From the NCBI RefSeq assembly GCF_001039355.2, contig NW_019774469.1, forward strand, positions 87,597 to 151,596: a stretch of 64,000 nucleotides of DNA, written 5' to 3'. The position numbers and the translations under genes were made by a program. The notes below the pieces were generated by a model, which had not been told where the DNA came from, did not search any database, and saw only the letters and a list, made by a program, of their open reading frames with translations. Origin of the DNA: Lingula anatina (Eukaryota > Brachiopoda > Lingulata > Lingulida > Lingulidae). Within the stretch, counting starts at the first letter, position 1. Each line of letters opens with the position of its first letter. Positions 24,467-35,645 of this stretch are shown here, in pieces.

Positions 24467-24625
24467 ATGGCGAGCCAACTTCGTTTACTTCACATATTGA
24501 CAACTGGACTGTGTCTGATCTCTTCTCCTGTGTTCCTCGGGCAGTTTCAGTACTCAGTGTCTGGAAATATTATCAAAAGACAAGCGAGTCAGGATGAGTG
24601 GACCGTAAAATGCAAAGTGCACGAG
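24467..24625 (+). CDS. Lectin-like gene exon 1, signal peptide
   Basis: MASQLRLLHILTTGLCLISS begins a typical signal sequence ending near FLGQ. The exon ends GAG|GTAAAC in phase 0, and the first residue of exon 2 follows in frame. The frame is open upstream with no ATG, so this start is chosen. Confidence 0.8.
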
Positions 24626-27462
24626 GTAAACGTCATAGGGCGCGCACTCGCGCGTGGGTGCGTGTGTGTATGTGTGCGTATTTACATCATTTACATTTTC
24701 TTAAATGCTTAATCTGCAAAGTTTCAATGTTAAGCTGTCTCGGACTTGTATGATTAGAGTTAACTAATGGCGGGAATATTTAAACAATAATAATTATTGC
24801 ATTAAGGGAGAAAAGAAGTAAAAAGACAAGTCTGCATACACGGAAGTTTGCTTTTGCTTACAACTTTTAGGAGATTTCTTATTACAAAACTATTATTCAA
24901 TCACTGATGTTTTGCCTGTCAGATTTCAACGCGGCTTAAAACGGTTAAAAACCATGAATTTGTTGCCCTTTAATATTTCCAGACTGAAAAGCGTATTGAA
25001 GACATCAAAGTAACACTGTCTAGTCATAGTTTTTATTCACATCATAAAATCAGATCAGTAATATGCACAGAATGAGCCGTGTATACGAAGACCAGGTAAT
25101 AATCTGGTTCGGTCCCCGCGGCGACTCTTCAGGCTAGTCAGCACTAACAGTAAAACACAACAACAAAGTGATTCATTTGCAATTAAATTACCATACGCTC
25201 TTAACAATAACACTCAAAGTGTTGATAGTGTATTATCAACATGTAGAAATAATATTGAAGCTAATGGCGGAGACAAACGGAAAACGGCGAAGAAAAGAGA
25301 CGCAATGTGAGCATTTTCGCTGAAATGACATTTTGTTTAATGATAAGTTGATAAAATATGGTCATATTAAAAACCTATGCGTTCATTGTAGACACTTAGT
25401 GTTATCAATCACAAGTTTGATAACCCATCTGTATGAATACGACATTTCATTAAGACAGCAGAACTATGCAGAGTACGGGCTGTTTTAAACGCCCATGTTT
25501 CTCTGTCGTAGCAGTCACCGTCATAAGATGTCACGGTGTTATTCTGAAAGTTGGGAAGAATTCGACGTTTTTTTAAAAACACATGCTGTAGTCATTACGC
25601 TTCCCTACCTAACGTTTTCATCTTGTATAAAAGACTGAGTAGAGCTTATTACTAAATAGAGTGACCACGATAGAACCACGTCAATGCAGGCATGCAGGAA
25701 ATCGTACTGTTTTTTTTTTTTTATTTGGCGTGGCATTTCTTTAGCATCCAACCAGCGATAAATGTAAATATGTGAAGATTTTATGCAGAGTAATGTGTTG
25801 AGCTTTTATATCTATATCATTAAACTTTAGCACGCTGCTATACAAGATATGATGCTAATTTGATTTAATCGCAAAATAGAAAAAAAAAAAGATAACTTAT
25901 ACGAGAAAAGAAAAGAAGAGAGAGCGTGAAAAAGAGCAACACTTGATTCGTCTTTGGCGATGCATAAGGTGACCAGAACTGATTTTTCACAAAGTCATCT
26001 TCAGAATTTAGCCTTCTAACATTAGTAAACCTGTTTCATCTGGAGGAACACAGTAGGATACAAAATGATCACGCATTTTCTTTGTTAATATTGGCAAGTC
26101 TCAAGACAGGGAGTTTACTGTTAGTTTTCATTGTTCTTCAACATGATGCCGGAAGCTAAACATGGGCGGTACGTAGTCGGCGTTTTGCTGTAAGGTTAGG
26201 GGACTATACACGCCAGCTATCCATAAGACATAAAATCATAGAGGTTCAAATTCTGACACATCCTCAATAGCAGCAGAAATGAGAAACGCTGCATGTGAGG
26301 AAATCACAATTCCAAAGTTCGTCTGGAACAGAAAGTGCCACATCAGTCACTGTTTTCAGGTTAAAGGTACACTCCATGGCTTTGAAGTCCCCAATATGCT
26401 ATTTTTGCCATCTCTAGTTCCTTATAAAACCGTACGTACACCTTAAAAACGATTTAACCCCTTATATAATATTTTTCTGGATCGTAACTGATGGTGATTC
26501 TTTCATTGGAGCATTGGAAGATGGTCGTTGATGCAATGGTTGGGAAGTCATTTTTAACTAAATCAATCTTTATGAATGCAATTAAATGTCGGATCCAAGT
26601 GAAGAGAGGGATTAAAAATTTGTGAATACGAAAAAACTGCGTTTCCTAGGGATAATCCATTTTGGCGGGTAAATCCCTTGGAGTTGCCCTTTAACATTGA
26701 GAAACTGGCCCCAGGCTCCTTAGTCACAGTTATTTTTTCCGGTGTGATTTCAAGTCATATTCAGAAAATTGATACTTGCTACAATCATTTCCTTAAAATT
26801 ATCTTTTCACATTTTCATTCTCGCTTGATCTAACGAAAAAAGTTAGCTTGTTGGGCCGATTGCTGCTGCTGAATGTACAATGACCTAGAACAAAACAGAA
26901 GAATAAACAAATAGTTTTGGAATAAGTATCTATTTAATAAGCATTAGCGAATATACACTGTGATAAACAGTATATATTGAAAAACCATAAATAATTATCA
27001 AGTAACGATAAAAACACTGATAGCAACTGTAAAAATGTCACGGAAGCACTCCACGTATTAAGTGCCATTAAAGTACATCAATCCTCGATCGCTGGAACTT
27101 CAGTGCCAGAAGTTTGCGTGATTCCGTAGAAATGTAGCCAACTCGTGAAGATGTCATCCAATTGTGCAGCATCAGAGAGGGAGAACGTCACGCAATACAG
27201 ATGTACGCGTTGACAGGGTGTTAAAGGGTTGAGCATGCCTTGGCTTTTAGTGGACAGTCCACACGTCACCTTTATTGTTTTGTGACCCCATAGTGGAAGT
27301 CACCTACCCCACACTTCTATCAGAGTTCAAGAGTGAATGTAAACCGGTGATTCACTGTTATCAGATATAGGTAATAAAAAGCACATCAAACGAAATAATT
27401 TAATCAAATGAGGAAATTGCAAAAGGAAAGTACTTGCGCGCGCGTTTGTTTGTTTGTTTGTT

Positions 27463-27547
<85 letters not shown>

Positions 27548-30327
27548 GAGTGAAGGGTTAAAAGATGAACAGAAAAACCGATGGTCAAATGGATAATACA
27601 GTCTAACTAATTTTAAACAAAGTCTTTGTAAGTAAAGGCATAAGTACATGGACAGATAAACAAATAAAATATTATGTGACGGAACGAATAGAGAAATGAT
27701 GAAATAAATAAAATAAAGAAACCAACCCTTGTATTCCAGGGCAAGGTGTCGTGTGGTACAGAAATGAGCACAGAGGACCTCAGTTTTCTATGTCCATGTG
27801 ACAGTGAGCTGAAATCTCTGGCAGCTGAAGTGGCAGTGCTTCAGGAACAGGTGTCTAAACTGATGGCACCAACCGAGGGAGGCGGAGGTATGGGCGAGGC
27901 TTGTTTAGATTCTTGAATTTTTGGGTCGTATTTTGTTGTTCCTTATTCCAATTTTAGACAGTTTTAGGCACATTTGTTGTAGGGTTTGTTTGATTATTTT
28001 AATATTCGAGCACAGTACCCAATAATAGTGACTAAATTTTTAGAATATAGTCTGCGGAATAAAAATGTTTGGTGGAATTGTGGCAAGAAAGCCATGGCTT
28101 GCATGTATACCATGGATAAGATATTGTATTTGTTTATTTACGCATGTAAATTATACATACTGGACAGGTATACTCATGTTCAATACCTAATCATGGTCAT
28201 CACCCACCCCTCTGCGGCAGATAAATTAATTAATGAATAATTGGAGTAAAATGTGTATTTCAGAAGTCGAACCCCAGAAGCTCGAGGACAAAACTAATGG
28301 CAGCTCAGATGAGTCTGGAGATACAGCTGGTAACGGAGAGACATCTATCGACCCTGGCCCTAACACTATGGAAGTCATGGGACCCAAGGTGGGGCTCAAG
28401 GAGAGGTGTTCTAATACGTCCGAGTGTCAATCTGGACTCGTTTGTGATTCCGCCATGCGTGAATGCAGGAGAGGCGCTAACGGACAGTGCTCCACCAATC
28501 ATGACTGCGTATCAGACACCACGTGCGATATTGAGTCACGTGAATGTCGCTATGGACTGGGGTCGTCCTGTTCGTTGACGCTTGAGCAGTGTATATCTCA
28601 CGCGGCGTGTGACACTGTCACGGGCACTTGCAAGGGACACCTGGGCAGTCACTGTAACGTGGACGCTAACTGCGCAAACGGCTTGCTGTGCGACAGCGCG
28701 TCCGCCACCTGCAAGCAGAAACCAGGAGGGCACTGCAAGGATGAAATGGAGTGTGTCAGCGGGGGCTCCTGTGAGGAGAACGTCTGCAAAATGAAGTTTA
28801 ACAATCGGTGTGAGACACTCAGCGACTGCCAGGTGGGGTACGTGTGTGACCGGGAGGTGCACCTCTGCAAGTACGGTGTCGGCCACCAGTGTTTCACGGG
28901 TCAGCAGTCTGTCTGCGAACATCGCGCCATCTGCGATTCCTACTCCAACAGATGTCTGGTCCCCCTCGGCTACCGCTGTATCAGCTCAGAGGAGTGTATG
29001 CACGACAGCGTCTGCGACAAGGAGACCAGCCTCTGCAGTGTGCCTATTGGCGGCTCCTGTAGGGGCACCACCACGGCCAACAATGTTTGCGTCACGGGTA
29101 GTGAGTGTGACGTCACAAGTCAGATCTGCCGGACTGTCCCCGGGGTTCAGTGTATGTCCACAAGCGACTGTAAGGCTGAGTACATTTGCGACACGGCACG
29201 TAAAGTGTGTGTGCGCATGTGCAGTGACGATAACCATTGCGACGAAGAGCAGGTTTGCGACCAGCTGAGCCGACAGTGCAAAACGGCTCTACGCGGCACT
29301 TGCTCATCCTCCTACGACTGCAGCGGCAGGGCTGGCTGCTTCCCTCAAAACGACGGTCTTGAGAACCGATGTCTTCTGCCTGTCGGCGAACAGTGCAAGG
29401 ACTCTTCAGAATGTGTCTGGAACAGCAAGTGCGACATAGGGCTGGATCACAAGACCTGCCGTGGGATGGTCAACTTCACCTGTCAAACCAGCAATGATTG
29501 TGCCGCAGACTTAGAATGTGACACCAGACTGTTGGTCAGCAGGTGCAAGGCAAAACGCGGCAACCCTTGTGAGACCAACTTCGACTGCGTCACTGGGACA
29601 GCGTGCATCAAAAACGAGTACCAAGTGCGCACGTGTGAGCGAGGCTTTAACGCCTCGTGCCAAAGTTTCACTGACTGCACGAGACCGATGATTTGTGATC
29701 CGCAGACTGCCACGTGTAAGTTAAACATCAAAGCCAAGTGTGAGACCACCTCGCAGTGCAGCACGGGATACGTGTGCGCAGATGTGGAGAAGGAGTGTAT
29801 ACGACCCATCAACGGGAAGTGTGGAGATGATCCTGAGTGTATCCGTGGCGCCACCTGCATGGTGAAGCAGGGCTTGGGGTTTTGTAAAGCACGTGAGTAT
29901 GAGAGGGAACTCAGTGTCAACTCTTCATTTTGGCTTGAAAAGTGTCTTAAAACGGATTTTCCTGGGGGTTAACGTCAATTTAGGCCCTACCAATATAACA
30001 CCACGTGAGTATATGTGGGAACTACTGACCACTCTTTATTTTGGCGGGAAAAAGTGCCTTTAAACGGATTTTTCTGGGGGGTAATTCTCCAGTATGCGGA
30101 GTCTTCTTTGCGTTTATTGTAATAGAAAATACGTATTTATATCCAAAAAATGGAGAAATTACAACCAATGAAAAGGAAGAATGTGTATCCTCTTCATGGT
30201 TATCAGGCGTTCACTGCCGTTATCAAGTATTTCATTCCACTACCATACCGACACACCTGAATATAGGGCACTTAAGAAATATAACTGATCATTGTAAACA
30301 AAAGCACATATCGATGTTCGATAATGC

Positions 30328-30358
<31 letters not shown>

Positions 30359-32491
30359 ACCAATGACATCAGTGGAAATTCCACGAATGTAGCACATTTT
30401 GGGAGTACATTACTTTTTTAATGTTAAAACATTGCTTTTTTCTTTTCGTTTTCAAATTTCGGAAATTCAGACGTAGCTTGCTGCATATATAAGCATACAA
30501 AACCCGTACCTACCTGTAGCTGATACAATAACAATAACACTAAGTATGGCGACTTGCGATGCGTTTTATACATGAAATATAACATATTAACCTTGGTTAT
30601 TTGCAGAGAAAGGCATGGCATGTTCTACAGACTTTGATTGTGCTGATTTACACAACCTGACATGTGATCCAATGACCAAGCAGTGCCGCCGTGGTAGGTA
30701 CAAACCTCAACAATTACAGAGATTTCATCTTCGTTTCTGGCTTTTTAAATCATACGGTGGCAGACTTTATATTTTCCATATTTTAGGAAAAATTGTTTAT
30801 TTTTCGTTATTCTTTTTCTCCTTGACACAAAAGATACAAAACCCTCCGTGTTAGCATTTTTGTATTTTTTTACATAAACCAAGGCCTCTTATACTTGGCC
30901 AATCTTCCAAAGTTTATTTAAAGTCCTTAATGAATTTGTTTCCAGCTCTGGGTGGATCGTGTGAAGTTGACAGAGACTGCATGACAGGGTTCAGATGTCG
31001 GGATAACAGTTGCAGAACTGGTGAGTTCCCAAACTCAGTGCAGTTATACAGGGACGAGGGAGGTGCTACTGTGGCAAATTCTGGAATTGTCTTCAGGGCG
31101 TTCTTGTATGTGGGCATATATAAATATGTACTTAATGTTATTAAAACTCCTGCTAGTGGCGCCCCCAAGTGGCGGACAAGCCCACTTCTTAGGTCCCATT
31201 CAAAATAGGGGACTACCAAGGCCGCGGGTCAAATATGGCGACCCACTACAAAGCTTGCTTTCTAATCTGCTAATAGACACTGAATAGCTATCCCGTGGGG
31301 AAGTATTCAAGTGGGTCGGCCATGTTTGACCCTCGGAACAGTTAGTCCCCTATTCTGAATGCGGCGTTAGCTGCCTTACTCCATAGATACTGTAGGTCAC
31401 TGCACTGGTCTATTGTGGGGGCGGGCGGCACTGCACTTGTTACTAGTGGCTATAAATTAACTATTGAAAAATGAACTAGTTTTCGTGATGTATGATCATG
31501 ATCATCCTAATTTACATGTAAAGTGTTATTTTTATTATTTATTTATTTACCTAAGGATGCCCCGGTTGGGCGGACGCTATGGTATATGGTGGTCACTGTT
31601 ATCTTCTTCATGCTATCCCACGTGCCCAGGCCAGTGCGCAGGAAGACTGCGCACACCTGGGCGGACACCTGGTTGCCATAGAAACACAAGAGGAGGACAA
31701 CTTCATCCGGGCCATGCTGATGTTGCAGAGTAAGGAGTCGTTAAGATGGAGTAAAAGCTTTGGCAAATAAAAACTAGCGAATATAACCAAATTACTTTAT
31801 AAACCAGTATTTAAATTAAAACGTAAAGGGTATATTATTATTTTAGGATTTGCCTGTTACAAGAGCCCATAACCTCACAGTTTGATATAATAATGGTTCA
31901 ACGTAAACATGCATTCCCTAGTTTCTAAGCGCGATGAATCCCCACGCACCTTTTTTACATTGTCGCCGATTTTTTTCTGAGAACTGTGTATCTTCCAAGA
32001 ATGATGTGATTTTTTCTTCAGTCATCAGCTTATATTTAGCCTATTTAGCCTCCATTTTACCTCCAATATTTCGATGTCTATCAATATTAGCTGTTGACTG
32101 AAGAAAAAAAAATCACATCATTCTTATAACTTAACACAGCTGATGAAATTCTTCTCTTTGTATCTTCTGTTGTTAACATTGATTACATATATCATCATGT
32201 CTATGTTTTTACTTCCTATCACAAGGCGTCCGACCGGGGTCGTTGTGGATGGCGCTCTACTACTCTGAAGAGACGGGTTGGACCTGGTGGTACCCTTACA
32301 CGTCCAGTCAAACCTCGCGGCTCTCCTTCCGTCCCCCGTGGTATGACGGCTATCCCTCGCACGTGGAGGACATGAACTGTGGCTATCTGGACACCAGCAG
32401 GGACTACGCCTGGCTAAACGCGCGCTGCAGGGATCGTCTGCCAGGGTTTATCTGCGAGAAATCCGACGAAAGCCACAGCGACACTTATTAA
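24467..32491 (+). CDS. Secreted protein with twenty 4-Cys repeats and C-type lectin domain
   Basis: Seven exons join in phase: 24467-24625, 27740-27887, 28264-29892, 30607-30693, 30946-31020, 31556-31729, 32226-32491 (TAA), giving 845 residues. Order: signal peptide (about 1-26), short coiled coil (74-95), Ser/Asp/Glu-rich linker (103-150), twenty cysteine-rich repeats from Cys151 to about 699, and a C-type lectin-like domain (about 700-840). The repeats follow C-x5-C...C...C and resemble EB-type modules; the Pfam identity is inference. The coding exons are much richer in GC than the introns. The protein is probably extracellular, perhaps an oligomeric recognition or matrix protein. No ligand can be named, and I do not recognise a specific named orthologue. 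Confidence 0.9.
26361..26694. mobile_element. 334-bp TTAA-flanked MITE in lectin gene intron 1
   Basis: The left end TTAAAGGTACACTCCATGG and right end CCTTGGAGTTGCCCTTTAA are inverted repeats. Both ends include TTAA, fitting a TTAA target duplication as in piggyBac- or Kolobok-type elements. The interior is non-coding. Confidence 0.65.
27445..27544. repeat. Compound (TTTG)n(TG)n(AG)n microsatellite
   Basis: Three adjoining simple repeats, 100 bp in total, about 195 bp before lectin gene exon 2. The frames over it are artefacts. Confidence 0.95.
27740..27887 (+). CDS. Lectin-like gene exon 2, CPC motif and coiled coil
   Basis: FLCPCDSELKSLAAEVAVLQ continues EQVSKLM. Leu/Val spacing over residues 74-95 suits a short coiled coil, likely driving oligomerisation, with Cys58, Cys71 and Cys73 available for inter-chain disulfides. 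Phase 0 in, phase 1 out (GGAG|GTATGG). Confidence 0.85.
28264..29892 (+). CDS. Lectin-like gene exon 3, eighteen 4-Cys repeats
   Basis: 1629 nt coding an acidic linker and 18 consecutive repeats of about 27-30 residues, most of the form C-x5-C-x5-C-D-x5-6-C, for example RCSNTSECQSGLVCDSAMRE. CD before the fourth Cys recurs in most units. No intron separates the units, unlike repeats 19 and 20, which have an exon each. The donor is GCAC|GTGAGT at 29893. The frame continues 79 nt into the intron to a stop, which would give a truncated form without lectin domain if the intron were retained. Several long antisense frames are shadows. Confidence 0.92.
29890..30085. repeat. Diverged tandem duplication beginning at exon 3 donor
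   Basis: CACGTGAGTAT at 29890 recurs at 30001, and the 85 nt after each are clearly related (..gggaact.., ..ttattttggc.., aaacggattttt/cctggggg). The second copy carries an intact GTGAGT donor motif. Confidence 0.8.
30607..31020 (+). CDS. Lectin-like gene exons 4 and 5, repeats 19 and 20
   Basis: Exon 4 (30607-30693) and exon 5 (30946-31020) each code one 4-Cys repeat (ACSTDFDCADLHNLTCD..C and SCEVDRDCMTGFRCRDNSC). Both are phase 1-1 exons, so they can be duplicated or skipped without breaking the frame. A 27-nt poly(A) tract lies before them at about 30328-30354. Confidence 0.88.
31192..31366. mobile_element. 175-bp MITE in lectin gene intron 5, TTA target duplication
   Basis: Flanked by TTA (31189-31191 and 31367-31369). 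Terminal inverted repeats of about 56 bp start GGTCCCATTCAAAATAGGGG on the left and, in complement, CGCCGCATTCAGAATAGGGG on the right, continuing to gggtcaaatatgg. The 3-bp TTA duplication fits the PIF/Harbinger superfamily. Confidence 0.75.
31556..31729 (+). CDS. Lectin-like gene exon 6, first half of C-type lectin domain
   Basis: Read as G-CPGWADAMVYGGHCYLLH..., then EDCAHLGGHLVAIETQEED, the classic long-form CTLD start with Cys pairs and the LVAIET beta-strand motif. The acceptor is CCTAAG|GA and the donor CAGA|GTAAGG. The frame choice is fixed by phase 1 from exon 5 and by the domain. Confidence 0.9.
31997..32125. repeat. 129-bp foldback between the two lectin-domain exons
   Basis: aagaatgatgtgattttttc..cagtcatcagct (31997-32030) is mirrored by its reverse complement ending at 32125, with one small length difference and one mismatch. 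The transcript could form a long hairpin in this intron. It is probably a small MITE. Confidence 0.75.
32226..32491 (+). CDS. Lectin-like gene exon 7, end of C-type lectin domain
   Basis: SLWMALYYSEETGWTW, then MNCGYLDTSRDYAWLNARCR and LPGFICE: the WIGL-like segment and last four cysteines of a CTLD. The EPN/QPD loop is absent, and WND is represented by WLN. Calcium-dependent sugar binding of the usual kind is therefore doubtful. Stop at 32489-32491. Confidence 0.92.
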
Positions 32492-32782
32492 TTGACAATC
32501 AGATTATCTGACGGACCGTTCTGGATTTTAGTTTTCATTGTGAAACTTGATTTAAAGTGCGATAAGAATATTGTCTGCATTATTCAGACGTTTAGTTTTG
32601 TTCGTTTGCGAGCCATTGCATATCACTGAAGTACCGCATTGTGACGTGAACGATTCTCTCGAAGTGCTCTGCGGCGTCTCGTAGGTTTCTAGATCACATG
32701 TGCGACCACAGAACTATCTAAGCTTTAAGTTTCTACGATTTATTTCATTTTTGTTTGTTTCTGAAATCATTTTATTAAGTAC

Positions 32783-32788
32783 AATAAA
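32783..32788 (+). terminator. Polyadenylation signal of the lectin-like gene
   Basis: AATAAA 292 nt after the stop codon; a typical 3' UTR length. Cleavage would fall near 32800-32815. Confidence 0.55.
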
Positions 32789-33652
32789 TCATGGTAGCCA
32801 CATTGCTTATGTATTTGAAGGAATTATTATTAAACTCTTATATTTTCGAAGACAGAGTACATGGGGTTTGTCTTAACTTTTGGGGCTCTGAAGTTAGGGT
32901 CACGTGTCTAGTTTCCAGTTTCGTTTTATTTTTTCAAAATCGAACCTGGCAACCAGAAGGTAGTGTCGTTTTTCAAAAACGATTCTGCCAACAAGAAAAT
33001 TAAGGTTACTCTGTGCCGTAAGATTGAATGAAAATCCTGTCTTTTTATCACAATCCCCCCCCCCCCCCAGTTCGTTCATTCGACTAATGAAAGCTGATTT
33101 ATATGCCCTGTCACACAATATAAAGTATGTTGACTTTGAAATGCATTTCTATTTTTATTTATTTTGTGTGTGTGTGTGTGTCATTATGACTTTATCAACC
33201 CCTAATCCTCTTTTCGGGATGGAAACTTATAGTGCCTTCTCATAATAATTCATACTGAAGCGTCCGCACGGAAAGTAGGTGACCTCTACATCATCATGTA
33301 AATCAGGTGAGCGTTTTGGTGAGAGGTGCTCAGATAAGACCAAGGTCAGTAGAAGATGGAGAAGAAGGATGTCCCATAAGCCATATTACTGCTACTGCCA
33401 CATGTAGGCCGAAAAGATGGCACTGCAACCAGCAGCAGTATCTCGTAAGTTACGTACAGTTGGTAGAAAATGTATTGTAGCATTTCTTAGTTTTACATTG
33501 ATGATATTTTCCAGAAATGGCGCACTCTAGGCATAATGACCACGTGGACATCTAACTGACGTGAAGGATACTTTCTCTTAGCTTTCCCTCAGTGCCTTTT
33601 GGGCACCTTTTTGTTTCTGGTACCATTAGCTTCCCATGAGGGTTCAATATGA

Positions 33653-33698
<46 letters not shown>

Positions 33699-34236
33699 TT
33701 TAAAGCTTAATTGCGATTTGTTAATTATAACACAAATGATACTGACACGAATTGCTGTAATGAACATGTACCGCTTTATCAGATATTTAAACATTGTTTC
33801 ATGAATGTGAATTTATTCCTTTAATGCCAGTGACTCTTAGTATCGTTTACGAAGATACCAGAAGCGTCCTACTCAGAGACACGTTTCGTGTTTGACACAT
33901 ACAGCCCCACACCCATGCCAAGATTGCCTCCCATGCCGACGTTTGTTAACTTGCAGGGACGACATTCGACGGAATGTTGTTTGATTTTGTTTGTAACATT
34001 CTGCTCCAAAACGTATATCAAATTTTAACGTCGAATAAAGCAAGTTTTTTTTAAATTTATGAAACATCTTAGAGAAATTAAATTAATACTAAGCGTCCGC
34101 CCTTCATGTTGCTGGTTTGTTTCTTTTGGTAATTGTATGTTACTATGTCGTAGTACAGTGATTATATCTGATCATGGTGTTATGAGGGTAATTTATGTAT
34201 ACTTTTGGGTTGGGGTTGATACCTGTCCATTTTCAG

Positions 34237-34365
34237 GCCTACCCAACTACCAGACTCGGCACCTAAGGATCCTGAATTAACCGGTATATCGGACCACGCT
34301 ACCCGTTTTCAAGGTGTGTGTCAGGTCGCATTTCGGAGTATCATACCCCAGAACAAATTTTGTAG
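34237..34365. repeat. Dispersed repeat, copy 1 (second copy near 58.4 kb)
   Basis: About 130 bp from cctacccaactaccagact to tcataccccagaacaaat matches 58367-58493 at most positions. On the minus strand the copy reads ggtagcgtggtccga and later ggtgccgagtc, weakly similar to tRNA A and B boxes, so a tRNA-derived SINE is possible. Confidence 0.6.
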
Positions 34366-35489
34366 CACGACTGCGGGCTCATCCACGCTCGGCTGAACAA
34401 CCTTAAACTGTACTCTTACTTTAGAGTACTCTTTTTTATTGTCTCTATGGGGATATATGAGGACTTTACGACATTCGGTTTGAATGTTTTAACCACTTTT
34501 GATAGGGCTTTTTTACATTGTATTAGATTAATGTGGCAGTCTAAGGTTCATCTAGGTGGCTTTCAAATTTATGCACCCGGTTTTAAAATCATATAGCGAT
34601 TTTACGACAATCGTTTACTATCCAATTAAGGTGACAGCCGAGCATTTCAGTGCTGGGCGGGGATCAAATATCTGCTTTCTGATACAAAGTTAAACCATGG
34701 GGTGTGATAAAGATTGCCATCCGAAATACAATTAAATTTTCATTTTCCAGTAGTAGAATGGAGGTCTAAGTTGCGTATTTGATAAGAAACCTGTTTTCTA
34801 AAGTTGGCTACAAAAAATCCCAGGATTGAGATGATTCATATGCCGTTTAGGTCTTAAAAAAAAAAAAAACAGAAGTGTCGAAGAGAAGGATTTTATTTGC
34901 TCTGTTATTTTATAAGAATTAAGTAACTCTTTCAATATCAAGCTTTTGACTGAAGAAGTGTCGAAAAACCAAAACGGAAATGAACTTCATTTAGTAATCG
35001 TTTGCCCACTTTTGTGTAGGACTGACATAGCCTTTTGTATTTCATATTTTCAAAATCACTTGACCTATCGCAAAGCCCAATTTTCGGGAGGTAATGAGTG
35101 TTCTGAAATGATCCATGACGTTTTAAATCGTCAACCTTTGTCAATTTTGCTAAAACAGATAGTGAACAATCAATAATTCTTAAACATAATCTACAGATTT
35201 CTTAATATTAGATTATAAGATTTATTATTTTATCTGTTACACTAAATCCCATTCTAACAGTTCGGTCAGTCATTTAAGAATTATTATCTAAAATGATATT
35301 TTAAAGTATTTTGTTCCAGAAAATCCGTTATATCAAAGTGTAAGTAAACCTTAATACTTCGTTTGGTTTGAATTTTTAAAGTGAATAACATGTCTTATGA
35401 AAAAAAATGCCTAAAATGTGCAGAGAAGCGTGAATGAGAAAGACGGGCTTGGTTAGATATCAGTCCTGCATGCCTATGCTGTGACGACC

Positions 35490-35645
35490 CGATTTGTCCG
35501 ACAGGCCAGAAATGTCAGACACGACTGGCTCTTTTTTGTCGGATATATCTGGCCTGTCGTACACATCTGGTTCTTTTTTGTCGGACATATCTGGCTTGTT
35601 CTCTGGTCGTAGGACATATGGTCTGTCGGACATATCGGGTCGTAA
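35490..35645. repeat. Degenerate minisatellite, gtcggacatatctggc units
   Basis: Several imperfect copies of ctggcctgtcg and ttttttgtcggacatatctgg alternate. The minus-strand frame with PDMSD/KKEP repeats arises from this and has no supporting feature. Confidence 0.7.

Noticed and set aside
28536-29920. Several long antisense and alternative frames over the Cys-rich exon
   Set aside because: They are shadows of the GC-rich repeats; the sense frame joins in phase to the signal peptide and lectin exons.
29893-29972. Treating the 579-codon frame at 28233-29972 as a complete single-exon gene
   Set aside because: The acceptor at 28263 and donor at 29893 are in phase with exons coding the signal peptide and lectin domain, so the frame is one exon with intronic ends.
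31021-31219. Extension of the lectin gene exon 5 frame into the intron
   Set aside because: The GTGAGT donor at 31021 is strong, the extension runs into a MITE, and the CTLD exon joins in phase.
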